Part shown: piece after piece, positions 44,670-56,705 of the stretch | Numbering within the stretch: the first letter of the stretch is position 1 | How the letters are laid out: every line of letters begins with the position of its first letter | DNA from: Taxillus chinensis | Taxonomy: Eukaryota; Streptophyta; Magnoliopsida; Santalales; Loranthaceae | Assembly (NCBI GenBank): GCA_023512835.1 | Contig: CM042088.1 | Coordinates: forward strand, 57,409,579-57,473,578 | Direction of reading: 5' to 3' | Length of the DNA: 64,000 bases | The notes under the pieces: generated by a model | Told to the model about the DNA's origin: nothing | Databases searched by the model: none | Seen by the model: the letters and a program-made list of their open reading frames with translations, nothing else | Made by a program: the position numbers and the translations under genes

Positions 44670-44677
44670 TTCCTCTC

Positions 44678-46560
44678 GTAAGATTATCAATGCAAATATT
44701 GTGAGGAAGATTGGAATGAGAGGGACCGCCATCAATTTGTTCAAAGTGAAGGTAGCTAGTTGAGAAAAACTTTAAAGGTGATCCATGATGCAAAGATGGA
44801 TGTGCAAGAAGTCAAAATTACTACTAATTTACACATGTTATCTCTAGTCAAAATAGATCTGGTCTTAGGCAACACTTTGTTGAAAAGTATCGAAGGATGG
44901 TCACCAATTTTCACGTTGTGACTATGGAGTTCAAATTAGGTGGAAGAAAGAGAACATGGATAGCTTTATCTACCAAGGAAATTAAACAATGTGGGATTCA
45001 AATGTTATAGAGGCTTTGGAAGGTGGTGCCTAATGCTTTGCAACACTAACCGATGGCAATCGTCTAAATGAGAAGAAAAGTACTATTGAGCTTCAAGAAA
45101 AATTACAGCAACTATCCGAGATGGTTCAATGATATTGGCAAGACAACAACATTTTATGGAGTTGTCATGTGTGTTCACCAAGCTTAATCTAGCTTAGTAG
45201 AGTATTTATGCTAAAGGGTTGTTAGCAATGGGACATGTAATAAAGGTATAGAGACCTTATCTATTAGGTAGAAAATTCACCATTGTTACTAATCTACAGG
45301 TTTTGAGGAGTTTTTTAGAGTAGAAAATTATGACACCAGAGCAACAAAGGTTTCTTGTTAAGTTTTTACAATTCGAATATGAGATTGTCTACTAACTTTA
45401 AAGGGAAAACAACATAGTTAATGCCTTATCTAGAAGAGAAGGTAGTCTAATGATGTAGACTATGTATGCTAATGAAGAGGTCAAATTTTGGCACTTAGAG
45501 GAGTTAAATGGCATGTGTGAGATCACATTAAAGAGGTCATGGAATTTGATGCTTGAACCGTGGAGATTCTGAGAAGGTTGGAGAACCACAAAAATGGAGT
45601 GGAAAACTTTTATCGCAAGAATAAGCTCTTGTAATACAAATCTAATGTGTACATAATGAGAGTTCCAGGGTTGAGAGAAAATATTTTAGCTTAGTTTCAT
45701 AACAACAAGAAAAGAGGACATTATGGGTGGTTGTACACTTATATTTGGATCAAACACTTTTATTGGAGGGTTTCAAGAACAAAGTAAAGAAATTAGTAGC
45801 TGAATGTGACATTTATTAGAAGATAAAGTGTAACCAGAGGCGACCTATAAAGCTATTGTAGCCACTACCGATACCGAAGAGTATTTGGGGGGGATTTGAC
45901 CATGGATTTTGTAGATAGGCTACTTAGTAGCGATGGTTATGAATCAATTTTGGTTTTAGTGGATAGGTTAAGCAAGGGAGGCCACTTTATTCCACTTAAA
46001 CATCCATTCACCATTATTAGTATGGCTAAAGCATTTGTGAATATTGTGGTGAAGTTACTTGGGATTCAACAGAGTATTGTCACTAATTGTAGCAAATTAT
46101 TTGAGTTCTTTTTTCCAGGATTTGTTGTCTTTGGAAGGCAACAAGTTGAAGGCAAGTTCCTCCTATTATCTTTAAATCGATAACCAAATAGAGGTGGTGA
46201 ATTAAACTCTTGAATAGTACCTTAAATGCTATTGTCATGAAGAGCGATGAAAAAAGTTTATCTTCTATGTAGAGTATTAGTACAACACATCACATTAAGC
46301 TTCCATTAACTAGAATCCCCTTAAAGTGATATATGGATGATTGCCTCCAATGATAAGCTCTTATGCAAAGGAAACAACTCGAAACAAGAAAGTCAAAAGG
46401 AAGTTAATGGCTAGAGATGAAATGTTGGCCATTAAAAAAGAGCTAAAGAAAGCACAAGAGCGTATGAAGAAGTATTATGATCTTGATATGCACAAGAGCA
46501 TATCGCATTCGGATAATGGGTCATAGAAGATCCAAGGTGTGGTAAGTTGTAATTCAATGG
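44678..46560 (+). pseudogene. Protease end, RNase H and integrase remnants of the old gypsy element
   Basis: 44678-44760 resumes the protease (INANIVRKIGMRG). RNase H remnants lie near 45240-45430 (PYLLGRKFTIVTNLQVL, MTPEQQRFLVKFLQFEYEI). The integrase core is open at 45896-46183 (MTMDFVDRLLSSDGYESIL and LVDRLSKGGHFIPLKHPF). Its C-terminal tail is at 46320-46530 (AQERMKKYYDLD). RT is largely absent between the protease and RNase H. Confidence 0.8.
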
Positions 46561-46672
46561 CAATGTGCTACTACATAGGACACTATTGGGAATACAAGAA
46601 CACTATGATATGATAGTAATGCATTTCTTAAATTTGAGGACAATGGTAGTCTTAAAAAGTGAAAGAATTTTC

Positions 46673-47540
46673 AGATGACATTGTCGAAATAGTTATCTCA
46701 AGCAATAGCTTGATCCAAAACAACATGATCAAAACACTACTCAAATCATTTGTTTTAACCGACACATCGTAGTCGAAACAATAATCGAATAGACAGTTTC
46801 AAGCAACAAGTAAATCATTTGGACCACGTCGAATTTGCCAACATCATTTCCATTTATTTTAATTATTAGCATTAAAGTTACCATTGTATTCAACCTTTTC
46901 CTATATAAAAACATCAAAATTACATTTTTACACATTTTGATGATTAGGACCTCATTTGGTACAAAGAGTTTTCTATTTTAAAAACAAGTTTTTATTTAAA
47001 ACAAAAAACAAAAATCAAAAGTTACTTAGTACACTTGTTTTTAAATAAATTAACATTTTATTCTGATCATGATTTGAATAAAATAACTATTTAAAAAATA
47101 ATTTTTCAGTTGTTTTCTATTTTTATATCTAAACTCATCTTGGCAAAATAATCCAATTACTTTTTATTTTTTCTTTCTTCTATCTCTTACCTGAACCCAC
47201 CATATTTTATTTATTTATTATTTTTATGAAGCTCTGTTTTTTTTAATTTACACTTTTTATAATATATTCACTCTTAATAGATAAAACTTTATTTCAAGCA
47301 TCAACTCTAATAAAGATTTAAATCATAAATCAAAACACAAATAAAAACATATACCAAACAAGCCCTTAATTAATTTATTCTTAAACTTATTCCGCTTAAT
47401 TACTTAGAAAGGTTAAGCTCGGGATTAAATAAAATCAGTTATCATTATCTAGAAAATCAATTACCCAATTGTGTGGGTCATTTGATTCAGATTAGCTCAA
47501 TTCGTAAGATCCTAATTAATGTCTTCAACACTGTAATTGT
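46673..47540 (+). repeat. 3' LTR of the old gypsy element (approximate, interrupted)
   Basis: Counterpart of 41505-41960. Its length is increased by the MITE at 46947-47365. A 'tttgaggacaatgg' block near 46632 precedes it, as in other gypsy 3' regions. Confidence 0.6.
46947..47365. mobile_element. Tourist-like MITE in the gypsy 3' LTR
   Basis: Ends GGACCTCATTTGGTAC and ATACCAAACAAGCCC form an inverted pair. Flanked by TTA (46944-46946 and 47366-47368). The other LTR shows the empty site near 41764, so the borders are well supported. Confidence 0.85.
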
Positions 47541-47609
47541 GAATGTAATCAAAATTTAACTTTAATCAACTTTTTTAAAAAAATCAATTTATTGGTAAAT
47601 TAATATATC

Positions 47610-47935
47610 TTTTTTATAAGTAATTAAAAAAATTAAGTACACAAAAAGTACACAAGAGAAAGAATACACAAGGAGCACGGGACAAAGACAAGATCAACTC
47701 AGCTCAAAAAAAACAAATAGAGATAACATCAAAAAGACGAGAGAGACGAAAGCGCCCAGATCCAGTCAAACAATCCCAAAGGCATCGGAGGAAACAAAAT
47801 CGAAACTCATCAAGCAGCATTCATAACCCTGAAAAAGACGAGCATTCCATTCCCGCCAGAGACACCAAATAATACAATGAGAAATAATACTCCACACCGC
47901 AAACTTCCTGCCCACCCGCCCCCGCCAAAAGGAAA
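47610..47935 (-). mobile_element. LINE (L1-type) 3' end fragment
   Basis: On the minus strand 47835-47930 reads KFAVWSIISHCIIWCLWREW then NARLFQGYE, the C-terminal signature of plant L1 ORF2 after the zf-RVT domain. A non-coding 3' tail with 'cttgtgtactttttgtgtac' and a short A-rich end (47610-47620) follows. Everything upstream is missing, as in typical 5'-truncated LINE insertions. It lies just downstream of the MOS4 3' end. Confidence 0.75.
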
Positions 47936-48254
47936 TCATAATAAAACTGTACCGGAATTCATATGCATCACAAACAAAATAGAAACCCTTTCTTTACATG
48001 ACATGTTTATATGCTCTTACTCGATTCATGTTATGTGGTTTCATAAATTAACAAGCATAAAAAAAAAAACTCTCATGCAAATCCCAGCAGAGCAATCATC
48101 ACACATAAATCTTATACTTACTTCTAAGAACGCAGCAATGAACCATTTCCTACATCTGTGTCCAAATTCCAGCCCCTGAATTATTAGCACAGATAGCTCA
48201 AAAACCAAACGACCAAAACTGGAAAACAAAAGGTGCAAACAAGATGGCCAGATC

Positions 48255-51200
48255 TTACTTCTCAGTAGCTTCTCTACCTAATTCATCAACATGAATTTCA
48301 ATTTCAGCACACGCTGCTTCAATTGCTATATTTTTCTGACAGAGCTCTGTCCATTGTGTAGACAGGGCATTAAGCTCTAATGAAGTTTTTTGCTGGTAAT
48401 TTAAAAAGACATCTTTGTCAGATTGTGTGGCAGCAAGATAATTCCTCATTTACAAGCTTGGCGCAGATTTTCACTTCACCTGATGATATTTCCTTTCAAG
48501 ATTCACAGTTTCAATCTTTTCATTTTGCTCTACAGCAATTGCTTGCATTCTGGAACAAAAATTTAAAAAAAAAAAAAGAAGAAGAAGAGAACCGGTGCAT
48601 GTATTAGCAAAAGAGGCAACGACTGGTAAGCAAAAGAATCTTTGTGACACATGAAGAATTGTTCTGTAATTTCCCACATAATTTCGAGGAATGCGAACTG
48701 ATGGTCAATAAGAATTTCCCCAGTAAGTTCATTTTAAAAAAAAAATCCCAAAGGAAGATATTCACATTCATTAATGTTTGGTTTTTCAAGCAAATATAGA
48801 TCTACTTTAATGTCCTAAAAGAATATACCTAGTTTGCACTAATCAAATCTTTTTGGAGAGGAGCGCTCATGTTTTCCTTCTATGTTGAAGTAAAACCTAA
48901 ATTTCATGTCCTAAAAACAAAATAACATGACTGGTGCTTCCATACTTAGATACTTAGAACTGTGAAACATATGTCTCACTTGCCTTTTCATTTGTACGAT
49001 GGATAGATATATATAGACAAAGTAATAACCTTTAGTCTTACAAAGAATAAATGCCTAGGAACTATGTGTAATAACTACAAGAGAATAAATTCAACTTGAA
49101 GAAATTAAAGGACATCTTATTATCTTCATTCTAAGAAACTGAAGAGTCAATTTGACTCTTTGATTGTTCCATTAATTGTGTCCGTTACAATTCCTTTAGT
49201 TGTTTCATTAATGGAATCCGTTACAATCCCTTTGGTTGCTTCATTAATGGATTTCGTTACAATCCCTTTGGTTATTCCTACTTCTAACACTCCCCCTCAA
49301 GCTAGTGAATAGATATTTTTCATTCCCAACTTAGATAGGATATTTTAAAAAACTTGACCACTTAAGCCTTTAGTGAGTATATCAGTCAGTTGGCTGTGTG
49401 TAAACACAAAGTGTACAGATCAAACCACTATTGACTATCCAACTTTTCTTCAAAAAAGTATCTATCAATCTCAATATGTTTCGTCCAGTCATATTGGACT
49501 GGATTACGTGTTATGTTTAGAAGATGGATATCCAAGTCGGCGATGATAAAGACATTCGTTTTTCTGCATTGGGTGACAAACATTGAGACATAAGGATATT
49601 CGAGTGCCTCTTCTTGATAATGTTTGGCTAGCTTGATACATCCAGGTGGTAAAGACTATCCCTTTCTTTAGCATGACTAATTATCTTCCCTGAATGTTTG
49701 TCCTAAAAAATGCAATAATCATGAGTAAAAATCACTTCACAGGTTAAATCTTGTGTAAGTTTGGGAATGAAAATAAGATTAGTGGATAGTTTAGAAACAT
49801 GAAGGACTTTTAGAATCAGTGATGAACTAATGGTAACATCTCCTATATAGCTATAGTTATCAAGGTACCATCAACTGTAACTATTTTCTTATTACATAGA
49901 CATGGAGAGCAAGAAGTGTGAAGAAGTATACCTTAGACTTTTAATCCAAAGGAGATAGGAAACTCATCCGAATATACTAAGGAGCAGGTACCTAGATTCT
50001 TACCAAGTGTGACAAGTAAAAACCACACCTTCTCAACCATTGTTCTTAGGGAATTTCCCTTTTTGGCTTCACATATGACTCAGAGGTTTGTCATAGAGTT
50101 TCCAACACCGTTCACGCTTATGGTGCCCTTTTTTACAATAAGTGCACCACAAGTTGTCTTGGTTCTAAGGTTTAGATCCTTTGTTCTCAAACTTCAATGC
50201 ATGTCCATCATTTGTGGCAACACAATTGCCGCCACTAGCCACTAGGCTATTTTTGTCATCACCTCCACGAGCAACCAGTGCTAAGCTATCCATGTGTTGT
50301 GATTCAAGCATTAGACTCCTCCTACTCTCCTCACCACAAACAAGAGCCACCACTTCATTAAAGCATGGCACTTCCTACTTTCCAAGAATTTGGATCCTCA
50401 CTTGGTCAAACTCTGGATTTAAGTCCAACCAAGATTTCATAGACTCAACCTTGTTTAATAAATTCCTTCAAAACAGCAACATCCTCAAGACACTTGGTTT
50501 TGATGACCCGAAAAATGAAGCTCCTGCCATAGAGACTTTAACTGGTTGGCATGCTTAGTGACAAACTTGTCTATTTGTCTTGCTGCTAGTTTCTTTACCT
50601 TCACCTCATACACTTGAGCTGCATCTTTGGCTTTGGAATACATTTGTTGAACTGCATCCCAAACATCCTTGGTAGTAGCCAAGAACATGCAGGTATCACT
50701 AATCTCCAGGATCATGGAGTTTCATAACCATGCCATGATCATGGAGTATTCATCATCCTAGGCATCAAATTTGAGATCTCCAGGTTTTGGTCCAGCTCCT
50801 GTGAGATGACTAACTTTCCCTTTGGCTTTCGAAATTGTACGAATGAATTGGGACCACTTCAGATAGTTTTTCCCATTCAGCCTATATGCTGCCTGAATAT
50901 TTTGTAACTCCCCAGGTTATTCCTTCTTATATCTTCTACTTGTGATATAGCAAAAGTCTCTGTAATATCTTACATAGTGCAAAAGAAGGGATAATTCATT
51001 CAATCTCACACATTAGAAATGCCAGCAATAAAGGCTGGTCAAGGTGATGAAGGCTAAGAAAAGGAAAAAGAAATACCAACAATGAAAAATAATCTAGAAA
51101 TGAAGGCCGAGAACAAAAGGGTGAGATTTTTGATTTTAAGGTTTCGAATTACCTCACTCAAATACCATGTGAAAAATATGTCTCACTTACCTTTTCATGT

Positions 51201-54200
51201 GCACAATGAATGAATATATATAAATCAGGTAACAACCTCGTCTTACAGAGAATAAATGCCTAGAAACTATGTGTAATAATTACAAGAGAATAAATTCAAC
51301 TTGAGAAAATTAAAGGACATCCTATTATCTTCATTCTAGGAGACTGGAGAGTCAATTTGACTCTTTGATTGCTCCATTCATAATGTCCGTTACAATTTCT
51401 TTAGTTGTTTCATTAATGAAGTCCGTTACAATCCCTTTGGTTGCTTCATTAATGGAGTCCGTTACAATCCCTTTTGTTGTTTCATTAATGGAGTCCGTTA
51501 CAATCCCTTTGGTTGTTCCTACTTCCAACAAGAGCATCCACATTGAATTTTCTATATTTTTTTCTAAATTTCAGCTAAAAATAATATTCCTTAAAATTTT
51601 ATTCTAAAATTTACTCATTTAAAAAAAAACCTCTTACATCTCATTTCCTATAATTTCTCTATTAAATTATAATAATATTCTTATATTATTTTTTTCTCTT
51701 TTGCTCATTATAGCCATTTAAAAATTCACACCTATCAAAAATAATATAAAAAAGTTATAGGAATGTTTTTTGGAAAATAAATAGTGCTTTTCTAAATATA
51801 GGAAAGCATTATTCATTTTTTATCTCCAAATTATATTTTAAGAAAGTTGAGGGAAGGTCATTTTTATTAAAAACCCTAAAAAAATTCCTAAATTATAGGA
51901 AATATGTATATATAAAGATTCTTATACTTCTACAATTGACTACTCAGATATTATTTGTATGCATGAATATAAGAATTTATTATTTATTTCTCATCTCCAA
52001 ATTATATTTTAGAAAAGACAATGAAGGAAACCTTAAAAAAACCTTAAAATATGTATTATATTTTTATAAAAACCTTAAAAAAATCATAAATTATAGAAAA
52101 TATGTATATATAGGAAAATTGATGTTAATACTTTTATGCTTCTACACCAGAGGTTTGTATGCCTCAATTGTTTAAAAAAAAAAATATGATGGCCTGCAAG
52201 CCAACTCACACTTCCACAAACATGATACACATAAAAGAAGAATCAGTTAAGAGTGAACGCATTCACGCTTGCTATATGTTTGTTCCGATTTTGTTCATAA
52301 CCTTTATCAACACCCCATCCCCTTTAAATGGGGCTTTCTTTCCAACTGTAATAAAATCAAATCTTTATAAGGAAAAACATTATATCAAAACAAAAAGGCC
52401 TAAGCAAAAAAAGAAACTAAGTATAACAACAAAGCCCCAACCCTGCAGGATTTGTACTACCATTGTATACTCTCAACACGCTGCTAATCCAAGCTCCAAA
52501 GCTTACAAAACAAAAGAAAACCAAATACCATCCCTTCTATGATAATAATATTCTTTGGATTACCAACGAATCAAGTGACAAAACCAAACAACTAGATCCA
52601 ACTAAAACTGAGATTCTAATAAATCAAGTTCAGTTTGGGTCTATATTAACTTTCTTTGGTCTTGATTATTTCAAAATTTTCAAACAGCAAAAACTTGTTT
52701 GATCAATGCTTTTACCTTCTACCTCACTATGGCACCTGCTTCTCTGTTGAGCTTTCAGATTTTCTTATCAAAAAGCCAAGATTATTTTGTTTTCATGCTG
52801 ACATGAAAATGCATATTGATTTTAACATGATTTATTTTAATGAACCTGGATAGAAAGGCTTCCAATCGTTGGTTGTGCTGCTTCCATACATCAGCACCAT
52901 GTTTTGACATGAGATCCAGATTTTCAAGCCTACAGGCAACCACTCAATTACTACATAAAACAGAAGGCTAAACAGCTGAGACAAGTTGATAAACTTACTT
53001 GGCTATTCACAATCCATTATATTGAGCCAAAAGATCAATGCATAATTGTGAGGAAAAAAACAAAGTTTTAATACAAACTTTGAATGAACTAAAAACATCA
53101 GTTATCAATAAACGAAAGAACATGTTAAAAAACGGGGGCCTTAAAATACAATTCAAGGTGTACAATAACACTAGTAATATTACTCAACTTTCAGGTTACA
53201 AATAGTATAGAAAGAACAGAAAAAACATCTAATCTAGAATGGGACAGTGAGAATAAGTACAAAGCATGCAAACAGCACATTTTTGACCACCTTCTTTCAG
53301 GATAGCATGAATCCAGCTAAAGAAAATGTAACTGAGCAGAACATTGACAAAAAATTCAGCTTCAAATATGCTTGGAAAAATATTAATAAAAAACATCCCC
53401 CCTCAATAATCAAGAAAACTGCTGCAAACTCCTAGTTTTCTATCCTAGCACTCTTGGAATAGTCTCCAAAAGGGTAACTAATCTCAAAACATACAATCAA
53501 GTACCACAGACAGTTTCTATTTATTTCACTTGGGCACTCAGCAAAGGAGTCTCGAAAGACAATTTCAACTCTCCATACCTACTATGGGTGAGGAATATGT
53601 AACACTGAAAATTTAAGAGTTAGCTCAATGGCAAGTAAATACCTAAATAGCTTCCTAGTGGAGCATTCGGAAAAAAGAGCTAAATAAAACCATTAGGAAG
53701 ATAGCACCCATAACTGAATTGGGCATAACAAGATTCATTTATAACTTTCCATGGAGAGCCTACGCGTATGTCACATACGAGGCATAACTCATAATTCATA
53801 ATTATGTGTGCTCTTTTAAAGTATAATGTAATAATGTCACACCATGGCCTTGCCAATGTTGCCATGGGGTATAGTCAGATAGTCTTACTCAAAAGGACTA
53901 ACTAACTAGGAGTTGCTAGATTATACATGACCCTATAGAATCAATATGCAGTCCCTAAATTTATTGAAGCAAAATTGAGGCATTCCAAGCGATGTGGATT
54001 GTGGATTCAAGAGCTGGCTCCCACAAAACCAGCATAAGACTACATTCTTCCACATTTTTGGCTGGTGAAGCCAAGTAGGCTCTTACAATATTTGTAAAAT
54101 TATCAAACCACATAGCAGTGACTCACCAAAAAGATCTAACCAAATAGGTGATTTATATGAACATATAAGACCACAAGAAAATTCCCACTTTTATTGATGT

Positions 54201-55637
54201 GACATCGGGATGTTACAAAAATAATAAATAAAATAAATGTGGCATTGCAATAAAATTTATAATTATATCTACAAAACTCCAGCTCTTATGCACTTGAAGG
54301 TTCTTCTTCTTCAAGGGTTTTTTTTATTTCATTTTTTAAAGCAAAGTACAGTTACAATCAGTTGATATGTGGTAAGAGGTGACAACAACACACTCAGAGG
54401 GAAAAATGATTCGAAGTCAATAATATTTTATTAATTGATGAGAACAGGCTAAAACCAAAGCAACAAATGAAGCTTTAACAAGTCACTGGTGATATTACCT
54501 GATTACTTGATGTTGTAGCAAGCGTTGGGCTTTCTGAAGGGCCTGCTTCCAAGCAGTTTCATCATTCCTCTTGTTCATCGGAGGTGGTTCGAGTCCATAA
54601 CGAGACATATCAAGAGGGACAGGAGGTTTCCCAGCTCGTACACGGTCGTACTCTCTAGCAAGCATTGGATGATTCTGTGTGCACATTTAAGATCAAATAT
54701 ATAATAACCCCAAATTTAAACATACAATGTCCCTTGTCTACCATACTGATGAAAATACACGCAACACTACCCAGATTGTTTTCTGACATAAACAGACAAA
54801 AACACAGAACAGTAAAAACTAGTAAAATCATCATTAACACCGACGTAGAGTATTCGAAACGTACTTCATTAAGCTCCAGGTGTGGTAGATAAAACAAGAA
54901 AAAGAAAATCAGGGTTCACGCTCTATGTAAAAGTTAACAAAAACCGTGATGTGGCCCATTTAGTATAATTGCATCTAAAATACAATGCATATGTTGATTA
55001 CAACACCTAAAACCTTAGAGGTTTGATCTAAGTATCTAACTATATTGAAATCTATGTTTTGGGGGACTTGAAGCCATTTAAAAGGGCATAACAATACTGG
55101 AAGGATGGCTACACCAGATGGCGTGCTCAGAATCAAAATCTCATCGCGCCAGGAGGCTTAAACTACTAAATTAGTGGAAAGCAACCACATCAAAACCCTA
55201 AAATGACAAAACCTCGAAATCCCACTTGGTCACACTCATCGTATCTTTCTAGCAAACAATTCATACTTAAATTCCCATAAAACGTGGTCTTAAGTCTAAA
55301 ACCAAACATACTGACCAGTTCAAAAAATAACAACACAAACCCAACAACAGCCTTAATTGTATGTATGTATTGTGAGTGTGATTGTATGATGTACCTCGAA
55401 CTTGAATTTGGTGAGGGGAGGGAGGTCTTTGAGGAAGTCGGAGGGCTTCTTAGAGCTCCTGCGCATCTCTTCTTCGACCAAGCGGTCGACCTCTTCCTTG
55501 ACCTTGGGGTCGCCATAGTCTTCGTCGATGTAGGGCAACGCGTCGATGATCTCAGCGCTCGAAGCCCCCCGCCAGGCAGCCACTGACGGAGGCGCCGCTT
55601 CCAGCATCAGGATGTCTCCATTGTTCGCCGCCGCCAT
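48255..55637 (-). CDS. MOS4: Pre-mRNA-splicing factor SPF27/BCAS2 homologue (MOS4), five exons
   Basis: Exons on the minus strand: 55637-55395, 54674-54499, 52929-52846, 48549-48480, 48392-48255. All four introns begin GT and end AG, and phases join exactly, giving 236 residues (the plant and animal family is about 225-255). Exon 1 has [19 protein letters not shown] and [20 protein letters not shown]; exon 2 [20 protein letters not shown]; exons 3-5 the coiled coil ([20 protein letters not shown], then [17 protein letters not shown]). The family is a core member of the Prp19/CDC5L (plant MAC) complex in the nucleus, needed for splicing and, in Arabidopsis, immunity. Intron 3 (48550-52845) is long because of a copia insertion. 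The start codon is the first in-frame ATG after a GC-rich leader. No stop or frameshift is seen. Confidence 0.93.
48961..49289 (-). repeat. 3' LTR of the intronic copia element
   Basis: 329 bases with three copies of a 36-bp tandem unit ('tttcattaatggaatccgtt' then 'acaatccctttggttg') at about 49150-49285. Confidence 0.9.
49300..49640 (-). pseudogene. RNase H tail of the intronic copia element
   Basis: The minus strand gives [17 protein letters not shown] near 49440-49490 and [18 protein letters not shown] residues near 49340-49385, the conserved end of copia RNase H. The rest of pol is missing. Confidence 0.7.
49990..50750 (-). pseudogene. gag of the intronic copia element
   Basis: The minus strand encodes a UBN2 gag ([20 protein letters not shown] and [10 protein letters not shown], 50715-50485). 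A low-complexity part follows (50371-50165), then a zinc knuckle [14 protein letters not shown] near 50140-50100. Stops and small frame changes separate the parts. This is the best preserved coding region of the element. Confidence 0.8.
51168..51530 (-). repeat. 5' LTR of the intronic copia element
   Basis: 363 bases with four copies of the 36-bp unit (about 51370-51520), one more than its partner. Confidence 0.9.
51532..51890. mobile_element. AT-rich MITE fragment in MOS4 intron 3
   Basis: Begins GAGCATCCACATTGAATTTTC next to the copia LTR and matches the split MITE at 38187-39271. The right end is not clear; related sequence (ccaaattatattttag, ataggaaatatgtatatata) is repeated at 51900-52120. 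Confidence 0.55.
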
Positions 55638-55890
55638 ATCGCCGCCGCAACAGAGTGACTGCGAGGACTTTGATCCTCTGGGGTTTCCGGTTAAATTTAC
55701 GGGAACTCAGTCTCAGAATCTTAAACATAAAGGCCGCCACACGTCCCAAATTAATCTTTTAGTTTTCTTTGGACTTTTATTTATCGTTTGTAATTATTAC
55801 ACCTAATTCTTAGTCATTTATTTTTTATAAAACCGTAGGTTGCCATTCATGGTACAAATGAAGAAGTGCAAATCACATAGTTTTTACATG
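55638..55890 (-). promoter_or_regulatory. MOS4 5' leader and proximal promoter
   Basis: Immediately upstream of the start codon the leader is GC-rich with GCC repeats. Further up it is AT-rich and contains an ACGT core (cacacgtccc, 55738-55747). No clear TATA box, as is common for housekeeping plant genes. Confidence 0.45.
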
Positions 55891-56044
55891 GTAGGGCAAC
55901 ATCATGTTGAACCACAGCTTTGTAAGCAAATGAGTAACATAGGATTAGTTTTGATGTTTCAGTTCGACGGGACCCCCTTGAGATAATATATTGGTCAAAC
56001 CCTTAATCTAATGAGGTGGTATAAAATCTATAAATGACTTGTCA

Positions 56045-56458
56045 GAGCATTAGTAATAGATTTCCTATATAAGTCTGTTTACTTAAATTCAGGGAAAAAA
56101 AGTTAAAAAGTCATAAAATCACTCTCACAGCAGATGCCCTATATTTAACTTTCTCAGTAGGGTTTGTACAGTGTTTCTCAATATATTGGGAAGCACTATT
56201 CATTCCCTATAATTATTAAATTATATTTAAATTTTTTCTCTTACCTTTCTCTTTCACGTTTCTCATAACATCAACTTTTATTTCATATTAAATTATAAAA
56301 AATTATTATTAAATAAAATAAGTGATACAAAATATTATTTTAATAATATAGAGTTTGATTTAGGGAATCTGTTGTGAAGTATATTTATATAGGGAAGCAA
56401 AAAGTAATTTAAAACTGTAAATTTAGGGAAACCAATAGGGTAACTGATGTTAGTGCTC
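56045..56458 (-). mobile_element. Tourist-like MITE, copy 2 (inverted relative to 36992-37404)
   Basis: Ends GAGCATTAGTAATAGATT and GATGTTAGTGCTC, flanked by TCA on both sides (56042-56044 and 56459-56461). Its sequence is the reverse complement of the MITE at 36992-37404, with near-identical length (414 and 413). The second unit of the host dimer shows the empty site at about 57900. Confidence 0.88.
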
Positions 56459-56705
56459 TCATGCCCCAATTATAGAGAAAGCCGAAATCAAGCGCATGGC
56501 TTCCTTAAATCTGTACTCAAAGGATCAAAAGAGTTAGTAACAAATACTTAAAGGAACACACTAATTGTAGGGCAATATCATGTTGAACCATAACTTTGTG
56601 CGCAAATCGGTGATACGAGATTGGTTTCAATGTTGCAGCCCAACTAGCCCCCCTTGGAGAATATCCTGGTTATACCCCTGATTTAAGGAGGTGGTAGAGG
56701 ATCCA

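Larger units (their letters stand above)
41505..47560 (+). mobile_element. Old, degraded Ty3/gypsy element
   Basis: Related but strongly diverged LTRs lie at about 41505-41960 and 46673-47540. Between them are gag remnants, a protease split by a hAT-like element (43447-44669), RNase H and integrase remnants. Most RT is missing. A Tourist-like MITE (46947-47365) sits in the 3' LTR. Integrase and its C-terminal tail look chromovirus-like. Many stops in all frames make this one of the oldest insertions here. End coordinates are approximate. Confidence 0.75.
48961..51530 (-). mobile_element. Non-autonomous Ty1/copia element in MOS4 intron 3
   Basis: Minus-strand LTRs at 51168-51530 (5') and 48961-49289 (3') flank about 1.9 kb. 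The PBS (TGGTATTTGAGTGAGG) is at 51152-51167 and the purine tract (CTTGAGGGGGAG) at 49290-49301. Flanks are AGAAC and AGAGC. It lies in the same orientation as the gene. Inside are gag and the tail of RNase H only. The two LTRs differ in the copy number of a 36-bp repeat (3 and 4). Confidence 0.9.

Noticed and set aside
41505..47560. Possible integrated plant pararetrovirus
   Set aside because: Integrase motifs and paired LTRs mark it as a Ty3/gypsy retrotransposon; no movement-protein-like sequence is visible.
51352..51543. Small ORF with 12-residue repeats on the minus strand
   Set aside because: It is the 36-bp LTR repeat read in frame.
55284..55586. 100-residue plus-strand ORF over MOS4 exon 1
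   Set aside because: It is antisense to a well-supported exon and has no recognisable domain.
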